Positions 10,111 to 20,165 of a stretch of DNA of 64,000 nt are shown here, piece after piece. The notes beneath the pieces were generated by a model. The model had not been told where the DNA came from and did no database searches. It saw only the letters and a list, made by a program, of their open reading frames with translations. The position numbers and the translations under genes are program-made. How positions within the stretch are numbered: position 1 is the stretch's first letter; each line of letters starts with the position of its first letter. The stretch comes from Chromobacterium sphagni (GTDB lineage: Bacteria; Pseudomonadota; Gammaproteobacteria; Burkholderiales; Chromobacteriaceae). The stretch spans positions 310,001-374,000 of the forward strand of contig NZ_MKCT01000017.1 in the NCBI RefSeq assembly GCF_001855555.1, in the 5' to 3' direction.

Positions 10111-11535
10111 TCAGTGCGCTTGTGCGGAAATGGCCGGAATCTTGGCGTCCACCGCGCGGCCGGAGGATACGGTGCGGAAGGTGTTGTAGGCCATCAGCAA
10201 CATGCCGGACAGGTACAGGGCGCCGCCGATGAAGCGCACGAAGTGGTAGGGATAGGTGGCTTTCACCGCTTCGACGAAGGCGTAGGTCAGCGTGCCGTCC
10301 GGGTTCAGAGCGCGCCACATCAGGCCCTGGGTGACGCCGGAGATCCACAGCGCGGCGATGTACAGCACCACGCCGACGGTGGCCAGCCAGAAGTGCGCCT
10401 CGATCAGCTTGACGCTGTGCATGGTGTCGCGGCCGAACAGGCGCGGGATCAGGTAGTACATGGAGCCGATGGTGATGAAGCCCACCCAGCCCAGCGCGCC
10501 GGAGTGCACGTGGCCTATGGTCCAGTCGGTGTAGTGGGACAGCGCGTTGACGGTCTTGATCGACATCATCGGACCTTCAAAGGTGGACATGCCGTAGAAC
10601 GACAGCGACACCACCAGGAACTTCAGCACCGGGTCGGTGCGCAGTTTGTGCCATGCGCCGGACAACGTCATGATGCCGTTGATCATGCCGCCCCAAGACG
10701 GCGCCAGCAGCACCAGGGAGAACACCATGCCGACCGATTGGGTCCAGTCCGGCAGGGCGGTGTAATGCAGGTGGTGCGGGCCAGCCCACATATAGGTGAA
10801 GATCAGCGCCCAGAAGTGCACCACGGACAGGCGGTAGGAATACACCGGACGGCCTGCCTGCTTGGGAACGAAGTAGTACATCATGCCGAGGAAGGCGGCG
10901 GTCAGGAAGAAGCCCACGGCGTTGTGGCCGTACCACCATTGCACCATGGCGTCGACGGCGCCGGAGTAGACCGAGTAGGATTTCCACAGCGTCACCGGCA
11001 CGAAAGCGGAGTTGACGATGTGCAACAGCGCCACCGCCAGGATGAAGGCACCGTAGAACCAGTTTGCCACATAGATGTGCTTGACCTTGCGGATGGCGAT
11101 GGTGCCGAAAAACACGATTGCGTACACCACCCAGGTGACGGCGATCAGCAGCTTGATCGGCCATTCCAGCTCGGCGTACTCCTTGCCGAAGGTGAAGCCC
11201 AGCGGCAGGGTGATGGCGGCTAGCACGATGACCAGCTGCCAGGCCCAGAAGGTGAAGGCTGCCAGCTTGTCGGAAATCAGGCGGACGTTACAGGTGCGCT
11301 GCACTACATAATAGGAAGTGGCGAACAGGCCGCAGCCGCCAAAGGCGAAGATGACTGCGTTGGTGTGCAGCGGGCGCAGACGGCCAAAGTGGAACCACGG
11401 CCCGAAATTGAGCTCGGGCCATACCAGCTGGGCCGCAATGATGACGCCCACCAACATGCCGACTATGCCCCAAACAACGGTCATGATGGCAAATTGGCGC
11501 ACCACCTTATAGTTATAAGTGGATTGCGTTTCCAT
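10111..11535 (-). CDS. ccoN: Cytochrome cbb3 oxidase catalytic subunit I
   Basis: A 474-residue haem-copper oxidase core with 12 membrane helices that reduces oxygen to water with high affinity and pumps protons. Haem and copper ligands are visible in [21 protein letters not shown] and [16 protein letters not shown]. It is the first gene of the ccoNOQP-GH operon. The ATG at 11535 gives the usual N-terminus ([18 protein letters not shown]). Regulation is likely through the FNR/ANR box upstream. Confidence 0.97.
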   Translation of the reverse strand: METQSTYNYKVVRQFAIMTVVWGIVGMLVGVIIAAQLVWPELNFGPWFHFGRLRPLHTNAVIFAFGGCGLFATSYYVVQRTCNVRLISDKLAAFTFWAWQLVIVLAAITLPLGFTFGKEYAELEWPIKLLIAVTWVVYAIVFFGTIAIRKVKHIYVANWFYGAFILAVALLHIVNSAFVPVTLWKSYSVYSGAVDAMVQWWYGHNAVGFFLTAAFLGMMYYFVPKQAGRPVYSYRLSVVHFWALIFTYMWAGPHHLHYTALPDWTQSVGMVFSLVLLAPSWGGMINGIMTLSGAWHKLRTDPVLKFLVVSLSFYGMSTFEGPMMSIKTVNALSHYTDWTIGHVHSGALGWVGFITIGSMYYLIPRLFGRDTMHSVKLIEAHFWLATVGVVLYIAALWISGVTQGLMWRALNPDGTLTYAFVEAVKATYPYHFVRFIGGALYLSGMLLMAYNTFRTVSSGRAVDAKIPAISAQAH

Positions 11536-11993
11536 TTAAGGTTTTCTCCAAGGTTGCTAACTCAGAACATGACAAACCATGGCGGCTTGAACTTTCTTTT
11601 TGCATCCCAATCTGCAGAATCAGGTAGCAAGCCGCGGGGAACCGATCTATTAGAAGTTGAACCAGGTGCTTGACCTGTACTGATAGGCTTTGATGTCTGT
11701 ATTAGCATTTCGCCAGCCTTTCCGACAGCACCAAATTTCCACTCGAACAATGCCGTTATTCTAAATCAATTGCCATTTGCGAGCCAGTTGCATAGCCGGC
11801 ATGGATCGGTTCCTGCATGTCTTTACTTGCGATACTTCAAGGGTAGCAACGCGAACAGTTCATGTTGCCACTCATGCAATTGTATTGGCCTATCGGCAAC
11901 GCTCCTTGATATGGATCAATGCGGCACAAGTGACGCCGCGAAATCCGCGGTAATGCTAGAATCATCAAGTTTTGCAACGCTTGCAGGCCGATC
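11536..11993. promoter_or_regulatory. ccoN / M61 peptidase divergent control region
   Basis: A 458-base gap with lower GC than the genes. It holds the FNR box, a leftward -10 TACAAT (plus-strand 11879-11884) and a rightward -10 TAGAAT (11957-11962). The leftward transcript would have a leader of about 335 bases. A minus-strand frame at 11562-11750 within it has non-native codon use and no good start, and I do not call it a gene. Confidence 0.6.
11906..11919. promoter_or_regulatory. Perfect FNR/ANR box
   Basis: TTGAT-ATGG-ATCAA is an exact match to the FNR/ANR consensus TTGAT-N4-ATCAA. Reading towards ccoN, a TACAAT -10 element begins 21 bases after the box, essentially class II (near -41.5) geometry. 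Towards the M61 peptidase, the box sits about 57 bases before the predicted start of transcription. Confidence 0.9.
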
Positions 11994-13787
11994 ATGACCC
12001 AGTCCCTACCCGTGCATTATTCGCTGCTCCCCGTTTCGCCGGAGGCGCATGTATTTGAAGTCAGCCTCACCGTGACACACCCGGCCAAGAACGGCCAGGT
12101 GTTTTTTTTGCCGACGTGGATTCCCGGCAGTTATATGATCCGCGAGTTCTCCAAGCACATCATCAACTTGTCCGCCAGCTCGGCCGGCAAGCCGGTGGAG
12201 GTGCGGCAGCTGGCGAAAAACCGCTGGCAGGCGGCGCCGGTCAAAGGCGACTTGACGCTCAGCTACCAGGTGTATGCCTATGATTTGTCGGTGCGCGGCG
12301 CCTATCTGGACGGCGAGCGCGGCTTCTTCAACGGCACCAGCGTGTTCCTGGCGGCAGAGGGCTACGAGAACGACGTCTGCAGCGTCGACATCCACGCGCC
12401 GGAAGGAAAGTCTTATGCGGATTGGAAAGTGGCCACCAGCCTGCCCGCCGCGGACGTCAAGAAGAAGTCCGGCTTCGGCCGCTACCAGGCGTCCTGCTAC
12501 GACGAGCTGATAGACCATCCGGTGGAACTGGGCGATTTCCAAAAGGTCAGCTTCAAGGCTTGCGGCGTGCCGCACGATTTCGTCGTCTCCGGCCGTTTCC
12601 AGGGCGATCTCAAGCGTCTGGCCGAAGACACCAGGAAAATCTGCGAATACCAGATCGAAATGTTCGGCAAACCGGCGCCGTTCGACCATTACGTGTTCAT
12701 GCTGTTCGTTGGCAAGGATGTCTACGGCGGGCTGGAGCACCGCGCGTCCACCGCCCTGGTGGCCAACCGCGACGACCTGCCGGCGGCGGGCGTCGCCGAG
12801 ATCAGCGACGGCTATCTGAAGCTGCTGGGCCTGATCAGCCACGAATACTTCCACAGCTGGAACGTCAAGCGGATGAAGCCGGCGGCGTTCGCGCCGTACG
12901 ACCTGAATCAGGAGGGCCATACCCGCCTGCTGTGGGCGTTCGAGGGCATCACCTCCTATTACGACGACCTGGCGCTGGTGCGCAGCGGCCTGATAGACGA
13001 GAAGCGCTACCTGGGCCTGCTGGCGGAAACCATCACCGGCGTGCAACGCGGCGCGGGTAGACTGAAGCAGACGCTGGAGCAATCCAGCTTCGAAGCCTGG
13101 ACCAAGTACTACCGCCAGGACGAGAACAGCCCCAACAGCATCGTCAGCTATTACACCAAGGGCTCGCTGGCGGCGCTGGCGCTGGACTTGCTGATCCGCC
13201 GCGACAGCGAGGGCAAACAGTCGCTGGACGACGTGATGCGCGCGCTGTGGGCCAAATGGCTGGCCGACGGCAAGGGTCTGGAAGAGGATGAGTGGGAAAA
13301 GATCGCCATCGAGACCACCGGCCTCAAGCTCAAACCCTTCTTCGACCTGGCGCTGCGCTCCACCCAGGAGCTGCCGCTGGCCGAGTTGCTGCAAAGCCAG
13401 GGCGTGGAGTTGAAATTTGAAGCCGGGCAGGGCGCGTCCGACCGCGGCGGCGTGGTGGACGCCTTCGCCGGCAAGCCGGCGCCGCTGAGCCTGGGCGCCA
13501 AAACCGTTGCGGACGCTTCCGGCGTCAAGCTGACGCAGGTGTTCGACGGCGGCGCCGCGCAGAAGGCCGGCCTGTCCGGCGGCGACGTGGTGGTGGCGCT
13601 GGACCGGCTGCGCGCGCATGACCTGGACAAGCAGCTGGCGCGCTACGCCGCCGGCGACAAGGTGAAGTTGCACGCCTTCCGCCGCGACGAGCTGTTGACG
13701 CTGGAGCTGACGCTGCAGGCTGCCGATGCCGATACCTGCCGCCTCAAGCTGCAGCCGCAAGGCGGCAAGTGGATCGCCGGCCGCTGA
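11994..13787 (+). CDS. M61 glycyl aminopeptidase family protein with PDZ domain
   Basis: A 597-residue metallopeptidase. The zinc site is HEYFH (His283, Glu284, His287) followed by SWNVKRMKP, with a further glutamate in [12 protein letters not shown]. An N-terminal beta domain (1-170) comes before the thermolysin-like domain. A PDZ domain follows near residues 490-580 (the stretch from [20 protein letters not shown] to its end). Family members cleave N-terminal glycine and alanine. No signal peptide is seen, so it is probably cytoplasmic. It is followed by another aminopeptidase gene. Confidence 0.92.
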   Translation: MTQSLPVHYSLLPVSPEAHVFEVSLTVTHPAKNGQVFFLPTWIPGSYMIREFSKHIINLSASSAGKPVEVRQLAKNRWQAAPVKGDLTLSYQVYAYDLSVRGAYLDGERGFFNGTSVFLAAEGYENDVCSVDIHAPEGKSYADWKVATSLPAADVKKKSGFGRYQASCYDELIDHPVELGDFQKVSFKACGVPHDFVVSGRFQGDLKRLAEDTRKICEYQIEMFGKPAPFDHYVFMLFVGKDVYGGLEHRASTALVANRDDLPAAGVAEISDGYLKLLGLISHEYFHSWNVKRMKPAAFAPYDLNQEGHTRLLWAFEGITSYYDDLALVRSGLIDEKRYLGLLAETITGVQRGAGRLKQTLEQSSFEAWTKYYRQDENSPNSIVSYYTKGSLAALALDLLIRRDSEGKQSLDDVMRALWAKWLADGKGLEEDEWEKIAIETTGLKLKPFFDLALRSTQELPLAELLQSQGVELKFEAGQGASDRGGVVDAFAGKPAPLSLGAKTVADASGVKLTQVFDGGAAQKAGLSGGDVVVALDRLRAHDLDKQLARYAAGDKVKLHAFRRDELLTLELTLQAADADTCRLKLQPQGGKWIAGR

Positions 13788-13881
13788 GGCCGGAATCAAG
13801 AATAAACGCATGCGGCGCCATGGCCGGCGCCGCAAGGTCTATCAAAGAGACCGGCGGGGACGCCGGCCCAAAGGAGGTTTC

Positions 13882-16500
13882 ATGGCCCAGCAGCCAGAAG
13901 TGAAGTATCGCAAGGACTATCAGGCTCCGGCCTTTCTGATCGACCGCGTCGATCTGGTGTTCGATATCGAGGACAGCGCCACCCGCGTGCATTCGCGGCT
14001 AGTGATCACCCGCAACGGCCAGTCGCAGGCCGCCGATCTGACGCTGGAGGGAAGCGCCCGGCTGCTGAGCGTCACGCTGGACGGCGACCGTCTGGACGAC
14101 AGCCGCTACGGCCTGGCCGACGACGTGCTGACCGTGCGCAGCGCGCCGGATAGCTTCATCCTGGAAATCGAGACCGAGCTGGATCCTGCGGCCAATACCA
14201 GCCTGATGGGGCTGTACGCTTCCAGCGGCAACCTGTTCACCCAGTGCGAGCCGGAAGGCTTCCGCAAGATCACTTACTATCTCGACCGTCCGGACGTGAT
14301 GGCCAAGTTCACCACCACCATCAAGGCCGACAGGCAGAAGTACCCGGTGCTGCTGTCCAACGGCAACAAGGTAGGCGAAGGCATGGTGGACAAGAAGCGC
14401 CACTGGGTTAAATGGGTGGACCCGTATCGCAAGCCGGCCTATCTGTTCGCGCTGGTGGCGGGCAAGCTGGTGGCCTTGAAGGACAAGTTCACCACCATGC
14501 GCGGCCGCGAGGTTCAGCTGGAAATCTGGACCGAACCTGCGGATCAGGACAAGACCCTGCACGCGATGGAGTCGGTCAAGCACTCGATGAAGTGGGACGA
14601 GGAGCGCTTTGGCCTGGAGTACGACCTCGACATCTACATGATCGTGGCGGTCGGCGACTTCAATATGGGCGCGATGGAGAACAAGGGCCTCAACATTTTC
14701 AACACCAAGTATGTGCTGGCGCGGCAGGACACCGCCACCGACACCGACTTCGAAGGCATCGAGCGGGTGATCGGCCACGAATACTTCCACAACTGGACCG
14801 GCAACCGCGTCACCTGCCGCGACTGGTTCCAGCTGAGTCTGAAGGAAGGCCTGACCGTCTACCGCGATCAGGAATTCGGCGCCGACATGAACAGCCGCGC
14901 GGTCAAGCGCATCGAGGACGTCAAAGGTCTGCGCGCCAGCCAGTTTCCGGAGGACGCCGGCCCGACCGCGCACCCGATCCGCCCGGACAGCTATATCGAG
15001 ATGAACAACTTCTACACCATGACCGTGTACGAGAAGGGCGCGGAAGTGGTGCGGATGTACGAAACCCTGCTGGGCCGCGATGGCTTCCGCAAGGGCATGG
15101 ACCTGTACTTCAAGCGCCACGACGGCCATGCCGTCACCTGCGACGACTTCCGCGCCGCAATGGCCGACGCCAACGACGCCGATCTGACGCAGTTCGCGCT
15201 GTGGTACAGCCAGGCCGGCACGCCGCGCCTGGCCGTGAGCTCCAGCTACAGCCCGGCGGAGCGCAGCTACACCCTGACCGTCAAGCAAAGCTGCCCGGCC
15301 ACGCCGGGGCAGGAGCACAAGCTGCCGTTCCACATTCCGCTGGCGCTGGGCCTGGTGGGCGCCGACGGCAAGGACCTGCCGCTGCGCCTGGAGGGCGAGG
15401 CCGAGGCGGCGGGCGCTTCGCGCGTGCTGAACGTCAAGGCCGCAGAGCAGAGCTTCACCTTCGTCGACATTCCGGCCGAGCCGGTGCCGTCGCTGCTGCG
15501 CGGCTTCTCCGCCCCGGTCAAGCTGGAGTACGACTGGCGCGACGACCAGCTGGTGTTCCTGATGGCCAACGACAGCGACAGTTTCTGCCGCTGGGAGGCC
15601 GGCCAGACCTTCGCCGAGCGCCTGTTCAAGCAACTGATCGCCGATGCCGGCGCCGGCCGCGAGCTGAAGCTGTCGGAAACCTTCGTCGCCGCCTTCCGCG
15701 CGGTGCTGAAGGACCATGCCGCCGATCCGGCCTTCAAGGCGCTGATGTTGACGCTGCCGACCGAGGCGGAAATCCTGGAAATGGTCGACGCGGCCGATCC
15801 GGCCATCATCCACCGCGTGCGCGACTTTGTGCTGGACCAACTGGCGCAGGCCTTGCGCGGCGAATGGCGCGAGGCATATGAAATGAACCTCACTCGCGAC
15901 TACAAGCCGCAGGAGGCAGGCAGGCGCAGCCTGAAAAACCGCGCGCTGTGGATGCTGAACCGCCTCGACGACGCCTGGCCGGCCGAGATGGCGGCCAAGC
16001 AGTGCCTGGAGGCGGACAATATGACCGACCAGATGGGCGCGCTGCTGGCGCTGCGCGACCGCGACGGCGAAGAGCGCGACGAGTGCTTCACCGCTTTCGC
16101 TTCGCGCTGGCAGAACGATGCGCTGGTGCTGGACAAGTTCTTCGGCCTGATCGGCGGCAGCCAGCTGCCAGGGACGCTGCAGCATGTGCAGGCGGCGTTG
16201 CAGCATCCGGCTTTCAGCATGAAGAACCCCAACAAGGTGCGTTCGCTGCTTGGCGCCTTCGGTGGCAATATGGCTTATTTCCATGCTGCCGACGGCAGCG
16301 GCTACCGCTTCCTGGCCGACCGCATCCTGGAGCTGGACGCGATCAACCCGCAGGGCGCCAGCGGCCTCACCCGCGCCTTCCGCCGCCTGAAAAAGCTGGA
16401 GCCGGGCCGCCAGGCGCTGATGCGCGCCGAGCTGCAGCGGATGGAGCAGGCCGAGCTGTCCAAAGACGTCTACGAGATCGTGTCCAAGATTCTGGCCTGA
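13882..16500 (+). CDS. pepN: Aminopeptidase N (M1 family)
   Basis: An 872-residue cytoplasmic zinc aminopeptidase of E. coli PepN type. It has the exopeptidase motif [12 protein letters not shown], the zinc motif [11 protein letters not shown] (His299, Glu300, His303), and the third ligand in SLKEGLTV. The C-terminal helical cap is complete. The start ATG has AAGGAGG seven bases upstream. Codon bias is very strong, suggesting high expression. It ends at a strong terminator. Confidence 0.97.
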   Translation: MAQQPEVKYRKDYQAPAFLIDRVDLVFDIEDSATRVHSRLVITRNGQSQAADLTLEGSARLLSVTLDGDRLDDSRYGLADDVLTVRSAPDSFILEIETELDPAANTSLMGLYASSGNLFTQCEPEGFRKITYYLDRPDVMAKFTTTIKADRQKYPVLLSNGNKVGEGMVDKKRHWVKWVDPYRKPAYLFALVAGKLVALKDKFTTMRGREVQLEIWTEPADQDKTLHAMESVKHSMKWDEERFGLEYDLDIYMIVAVGDFNMGAMENKGLNIFNTKYVLARQDTATDTDFEGIERVIGHEYFHNWTGNRVTCRDWFQLSLKEGLTVYRDQEFGADMNSRAVKRIEDVKGLRASQFPEDAGPTAHPIRPDSYIEMNNFYTMTVYEKGAEVVRMYETLLGRDGFRKGMDLYFKRHDGHAVTCDDFRAAMADANDADLTQFALWYSQAGTPRLAVSSSYSPAERSYTLTVKQSCPATPGQEHKLPFHIPLALGLVGADGKDLPLRLEGEAEAAGASRVLNVKAAEQSFTFVDIPAEPVPSLLRGFSAPVKLEYDWRDDQLVFLMANDSDSFCRWEAGQTFAERLFKQLIADAGAGRELKLSETFVAAFRAVLKDHAADPAFKALMLTLPTEAEILEMVDAADPAIIHRVRDFVLDQLAQALRGEWREAYEMNLTRDYKPQEAGRRSLKNRALWMLNRLDDAWPAEMAAKQCLEADNMTDQMGALLALRDRDGEERDECFTAFASRWQNDALVLDKFFGLIGGSQLPGTLQHVQAALQHPAFSMKNPNKVRSLLGAFGGNMAYFHAADGSGYRFLADRILELDAINPQGASGLTRAFRRLKKLEPGRQALMRAELQRMEQAELSKDVYEIVSKILA

Positions 16501-16525
16501 TCTTAAGGTTATGGATGGCGACATG

Positions 16526-16556
16526 AAAAACGCGCCGGCTTGCCGGCGCGTTTTTT
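16526..16556. terminator. Strong intrinsic terminator shared by pepN and hsp20
   Basis: A 9-bp GC stem (CGCGCCGGC/GCCGGCGCG) with a TT loop is flanked by A5 on the left and T6 on the right, so it can stop convergent transcripts from both sides. Confidence 0.9.
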
Positions 16557-16580
16557 GTTGCCGCAATGGCGTGGCGGCGT

Positions 16581-17006
16581 TTATTCGATGCGCAGCCGTC
16601 GACCGGTTCCGCCGTTGCGTTTCTTCGGCAGGGTCAGATTCAGCACGCCGTTATCGAATCTCGCCGCCGCGGTCTCGCGGTCGATGTCCTGCGGCAGCTG
16701 GAAGCTGCGCGACACCATGCCGTAGTAGCGTTCGCTGCGCAGCGGCCGCTGCTCCTGAAGGTCCTGATCGAATTGTTTGACCTCGGCCTTGATGGTGACC
16801 AGCGCGCCGTCGATTTCGACTTGGATGTCCTCCTTGCCGACACCGGGCAGTTCGGCCGCGACCTGATAAGCCTGTTCGGTCTCCTTGATGTCCATCTTGA
16901 TCTGCGCCGGCAGCGCGTCGCCATGCAGCGGCTTGACGAGGAAACCGGGGGTGAAGTCGCGGAAAATCTCGTCAAACAGACTGTGTCGGGTGGGCAGCAT
17001 GTTCAT
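16581..17006 (-). CDS. Small heat-shock protein, Hsp20/alpha-crystallin family
   Basis: A 141-residue chaperone that should form large oligomers and hold unfolding proteins. The alpha-crystallin domain spans about residues 36-135 (MDIKETEQAYQVAAELPGV to FDNGVLNLTLPKK), with the usual GVLNLTLPK end motif. A short C-terminal extension contains LRIE instead of a clear I-x-I motif. It is monocistronic, behind a sigma-32 promoter. Confidence 0.95.
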   Translation of the reverse strand: MNMLPTRHSLFDEIFRDFTPGFLVKPLHGDALPAQIKMDIKETEQAYQVAAELPGVGKEDIQVEIDGALVTIKAEVKQFDQDLQEQRPLRSERYYGMVSRSFQLPQDIDRETAAARFDNGVLNLTLPKKRNGGTGRRLRIE

Positions 17007-17060
17007 CTCAATCTCCTTTCAGTTCATCGGCTTACGGCGGGTTTGCCGTCCCGTTTACGG

Positions 17061-17089
17061 AGATAGGGGCTGGCCGCGCCGGATTCAAG
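17061..17089 (-). promoter_or_regulatory. Sigma-32 heat-shock promoter for hsp20
   Basis: On the minus strand the sequence is CTTGAA, a 14-base spacer, then CCCCTATCT. This nearly matches the sigma-32 consensus (CTTGAA, 11-16 bases, CCCCATNT). Transcription would start near 17053, giving a leader of about 47 bases. Confidence 0.85.
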
Positions 17090-17122
17090 AGGCGGCGGCG
17101 GCCGGATTTGATCGAGGTCAAT

Positions 17123-18781
17123 TCAGCCGCGCAACCACAGCCCGGCGAAGTCGGTCCAGCCGTTGCCGCCCAGTTGCAGTCCCGCCAGTTGCGGGCTGGC
17201 GTCGTGGCCCAGCGTTTCGTGCGACAGCGGCAGCATCCAGCCCTCCCTAACCAGCCAGTCTCCGGCGCGGCGGTACCCATCCTGGCGCGCGGCGCAGTCT
17301 GGCTCGGCCTGCAGGCTGTGCATTTGCGCGCGCAGGCGGGCCAAGGTCGTTTCCGCCAGGCCAAGCGACAGCGTGCAGCAGCCGCTCAGCCATTCGAACA
17401 TGCCGAAGTCGCGGTCATCGTGCAGCAGCTCGCTGCACAGGATCAGGTCGGCCTGAGAGGACCAGGCGGCGGGGGCGAAGAACTCGCGCCGCGGCAGGCA
17501 GCGGATGTCCAGCGTAATGCCCAGCAGAGACAGCCGTTCGGCCAGCGCGGCGGCCAGCGGCGGGAAGCAGGGCAGGTCGTAATGGAACAGCGTCAGCGTC
17601 CGGGCTGGCAGACGGGGCGGCTGGTGCGCCGCCGGGCGCGGGTGGGCCCAGCCTGGTTGCAGGCCGTGCGCCGGCGCGCGGTCGGCGTTGGCGGCCACTG
17701 GATGCGGCGAGGCGAGGAAGCTCATCAGCGGCAGACGCTGGCGGTCGGGTATGCGCGGGCTGCCGGGGCGCAGCAGCAAGTAGGTGCAGGCCGATTGCAG
17801 CATGGTGGCGCCGCGCTGGTTGCCGTATTCCAGCCGCAGGTGGAAGCCCTGTTCGGCCGGAGGGGGGATGATCCATAGCTCTATCGCATCCAGCAGCGCT
17901 CGCTGGCGATAGTGTTGCTCGAAGGCGGCCAGCCTTAGCCGCTGCGGGCTGTGCAGCTCGACGCGGAACGGGCCGCTGCCCACTGGCATGCGCGCGAAGT
18001 CGGCGCCGCGCCGCAGCGGCGCGATGGAGGCGTTGGCGGAGGCTAGCCGCTGCGGCCACAGGTAGTCCGCCTCGGTCAGGCGGCAACTGAACGACAAGGC
18101 ATCGTCGATGCCGATGTCGCGCAGGTGGGCGTAAAGCGGGTGGCAGGGGTTGTCGGAGCGCTTGAGCCGCAGCAGGCTGGTGGCGGCGGTTTCCGCGTCC
18201 AGCGGGGAGCCATCGTGGAAGCGCAGGCCGGGGCGCAGCCAGAAGCGCCAATGCCTGCCAGCGGCATCGCTTTCCCAGTGGTGGGCCAGCGCCGGCCGCA
18301 GTTCCCGGCCCTGCTTGTCGTGGCGGCACAGCCGATCGAAGATCTGCCGCACCAGGTGGGCCTCCAGTCGGGAGTTGACCTGCTGCGGGTCCAGCGTCAG
18401 CGGCGCGTGCGGAATCGGAATGCGCAGGCTGCGGCCGCTGTCGCTGGCGCCCAGGTGCAGGGGCATGCTGGCCAGCAATTGTTCCTGCCTGACCGGCGGC
18501 AAGCGCGAAAACGCCTGCTCCAGCTGGCCTTGTGCCAGCATCCGCTGCAATTGCTGCCAGTCCAGCTGATCGGGGCTTTGCAGCAGTTGCAGGGTGGAGT
18601 GGTGGCCGCGCCCGCGGCCGGCCTGCCAGGCAAGCCAGCCTCGTTCACGCATCCGCGCCAGCTGCAGCCGGGCATTGCGTTCGCTGCATTGCCAAAGCGC
18701 CGCCAGCTGCGGCAGGCCGGGTTGGGCCGGCGCGCCGCCGAAGTTTTGGTACAGCAGCTGGTATTGTTGTTGCAGGCGCAT
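17123..18781 (-). CDS. SgrR-like transcription regulator with solute-binding domain
   Basis: A 552-residue protein. The N-terminal 110 residues form a winged-helix domain (MRLQQQYQLLYQNF, then WQCSERNARLQLARMRERGWLAW). The rest is an SBP_bac_5 oligopeptide/sugar-binding fold (LTLDPQQVNSRLEAHLVRQI, HWRFWLRPGLRFHDG). This is the SgrR layout, in which the binding domain senses a sugar-phosphate stress signal. Longer in-frame starts (18829, 18880) exist; I chose the ATG that aligns with the SgrR N-terminus. It is divergent from an MFS exporter, echoing E. coli sgrR-setA. With only 108 bases between the two starts, there is no room for a full SgrS-type small RNA. Confidence 0.82.
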   Translation of the reverse strand: MRLQQQYQLLYQNFGGAPAQPGLPQLAALWQCSERNARLQLARMRERGWLAWQAGRGRGHHSTLQLLQSPDQLDWQQLQRMLAQGQLEQAFSRLPPVRQEQLLASMPLHLGASDSGRSLRIPIPHAPLTLDPQQVNSRLEAHLVRQIFDRLCRHDKQGRELRPALAHHWESDAAGRHWRFWLRPGLRFHDGSPLDAETAATSLLRLKRSDNPCHPLYAHLRDIGIDDALSFSCRLTEADYLWPQRLASANASIAPLRRGADFARMPVGSGPFRVELHSPQRLRLAAFEQHYRQRALLDAIELWIIPPPAEQGFHLRLEYGNQRGATMLQSACTYLLLRPGSPRIPDRQRLPLMSFLASPHPVAANADRAPAHGLQPGWAHPRPAAHQPPRLPARTLTLFHYDLPCFPPLAAALAERLSLLGITLDIRCLPRREFFAPAAWSSQADLILCSELLHDDRDFGMFEWLSGCCTLSLGLAETTLARLRAQMHSLQAEPDCAARQDGYRRAGDWLVREGWMLPLSHETLGHDASPQLAGLQLGGNGWTDFAGLWLRG

Positions 18782-18889
18782 GGCGGTCTCGAAATAAAAG
18801 CGGAAGTATTTATTGTGGATTATATCCATTTTTACATTCCGCTTTTTCGGCAATACTCCATGCGTTGCTTTTATCTTCAAGGTGTTGCC

Positions 18890-20107
18890 GTGTCATTACG
18901 TTCCCCGGTGCTGCGCCGCGTGCTGCTGTCGTCTTTTCTGTTGTCGCTGTCGCGGGCGGTGATCTCCCCTTTGCTGGTGCTGACGCTGGGCAAGCAACTG
19001 CAGCTGTCGCTGCAGGCTACCGGCACGCTGTTGGCTGCGGTGCTGCTGGTCTCGGCGCTATTGGGCCTGTACGGCGGTTATTGGCTGGACCGGCTGCCGC
19101 GCGGGCCGGCGCTGGGGGCGGCGGCGGTATTGATGGCAATAGGCAGCCTGCTGCTGCCGTACGGCCACAGTTTCTGGCTGGTGACTGCCGCGCTGGCGGC
19201 GGGAGAGCTGGCGATGGTGGTGTACGGCATAGCGGTGAAGGCCATCTTGAGCGATCTGGCGGCGGAGGAACAGCGCAGCAAGGCGTTTTCCATGCGCTAC
19301 ACGCTGGCCAATGTCGCCTGGGCGCTGGGGCCGATGCTGTGCAGCGGCCTGTTGTCATGGCGCGAGCTGGCGCCGTTCTGGCTGGGAGGGCTGCTGGCGC
19401 TGGCCGGTTGGTTGGCGCAGCCGCGGCTGCCGGATGCCGGGCGCGATCCGTCCGCGATGCCGGAGGGCTTTGCCGCTACGCTGCGCACGCTGGGCGGCGA
19501 CCGGGTGCTGGTGTGGTTCACAGTCAGCAGCCTGTGCGCCAATGTGGTATATGGCCGTTTTTCCAGTTATCTGCCGCTGTACCTGCTGACGCGGATGGGG
19601 GAGAGCGAGGCGATGCGCTGGATGTCGGTGCTGATCAGCTGCAACGCCATCGTGGTGGTGGTGCTGCAGTATCCGCTGGGGCGGCTGCTGAAGCCTAAGC
19701 GTTTGCTGCGCGCCATCATCGGCGGCTTCCTGCTGATCGGCGCCGGCATGCTGTGGCTGGGCTGGGCGGACAGCTTGCCCATGATGTGCGCGGCGATCGC
19801 CTTGTTCACCCTGGGGGAAATCGTTTTGGTGCCGGCCGAGTATTTGTACATCGACGCCATTGCGCCGGAAGCGTTGAAAGGCAGCTATTACGGCGCGCAA
19901 AACCTGGCCACGCTGGGCAGCGCGTTGGGGCCGGCGCTGGTGGGCGTGCTGTTGGCGCACGGACCATCGATGCTGGTGTTTGCCGCCATGGCCTTGTTGT
20001 GTCTGGTTGGCGTCGGGCTGGCGGTTTACAGCGAGCGGCTGCGTTTGCAACGGCGGCAGGCCGTCGGCGCGTGCGGCGCTTCCGTCTTGCCGGGTTCTTT
20101 GTCATGA
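18890..20107 (+). CDS. MFS transporter, YdeE/SetA-like
   Basis: A 405-residue major facilitator protein with about 12 hydrophobic segments. It contains FTLGEIVLVPAEYLYIDAIA and GSYYGAQNLATLGSALGP, typical of the YdeE/MdtH/Set branch that exports sugars, peptides or drugs. I prefer the GTG start, which has AAGGTG before it; an in-frame ATG at 18860 is the alternative. It is divergent from the SgrR-like regulator, which probably controls it (inference). Confidence 0.85.
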   Translation: MSLRSPVLRRVLLSSFLLSLSRAVISPLLVLTLGKQLQLSLQATGTLLAAVLLVSALLGLYGGYWLDRLPRGPALGAAAVLMAIGSLLLPYGHSFWLVTAALAAGELAMVVYGIAVKAILSDLAAEEQRSKAFSMRYTLANVAWALGPMLCSGLLSWRELAPFWLGGLLALAGWLAQPRLPDAGRDPSAMPEGFAATLRTLGGDRVLVWFTVSSLCANVVYGRFSSYLPLYLLTRMGESEAMRWMSVLISCNAIVVVVLQYPLGRLLKPKRLLRAIIGGFLLIGAGMLWLGWADSLPMMCAAIALFTLGEIVLVPAEYLYIDAIAPEALKGSYYGAQNLATLGSALGPALVGVLLAHGPSMLVFAAMALLCLVGVGLAVYSERLRLQRRQAVGACGASVLPGSLS

Positions 20108-20165
20108 TCAAGCGTTTGCTTGAATCGCCGCGCAGACGGCGACGGCATGACCCAGCGAGGAGAGC

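Noticed and set aside
11562-11750. A 62-codon minus-strand frame upstream of ccoN
   Set aside because: It starts with TTG, has no ribosome site, and its third positions are AT-rich unlike real genes here.
13999-16566. An 855-codon minus-strand open frame
   Set aside because: Shadow of pepN with no domain, poor composition and no start signal.
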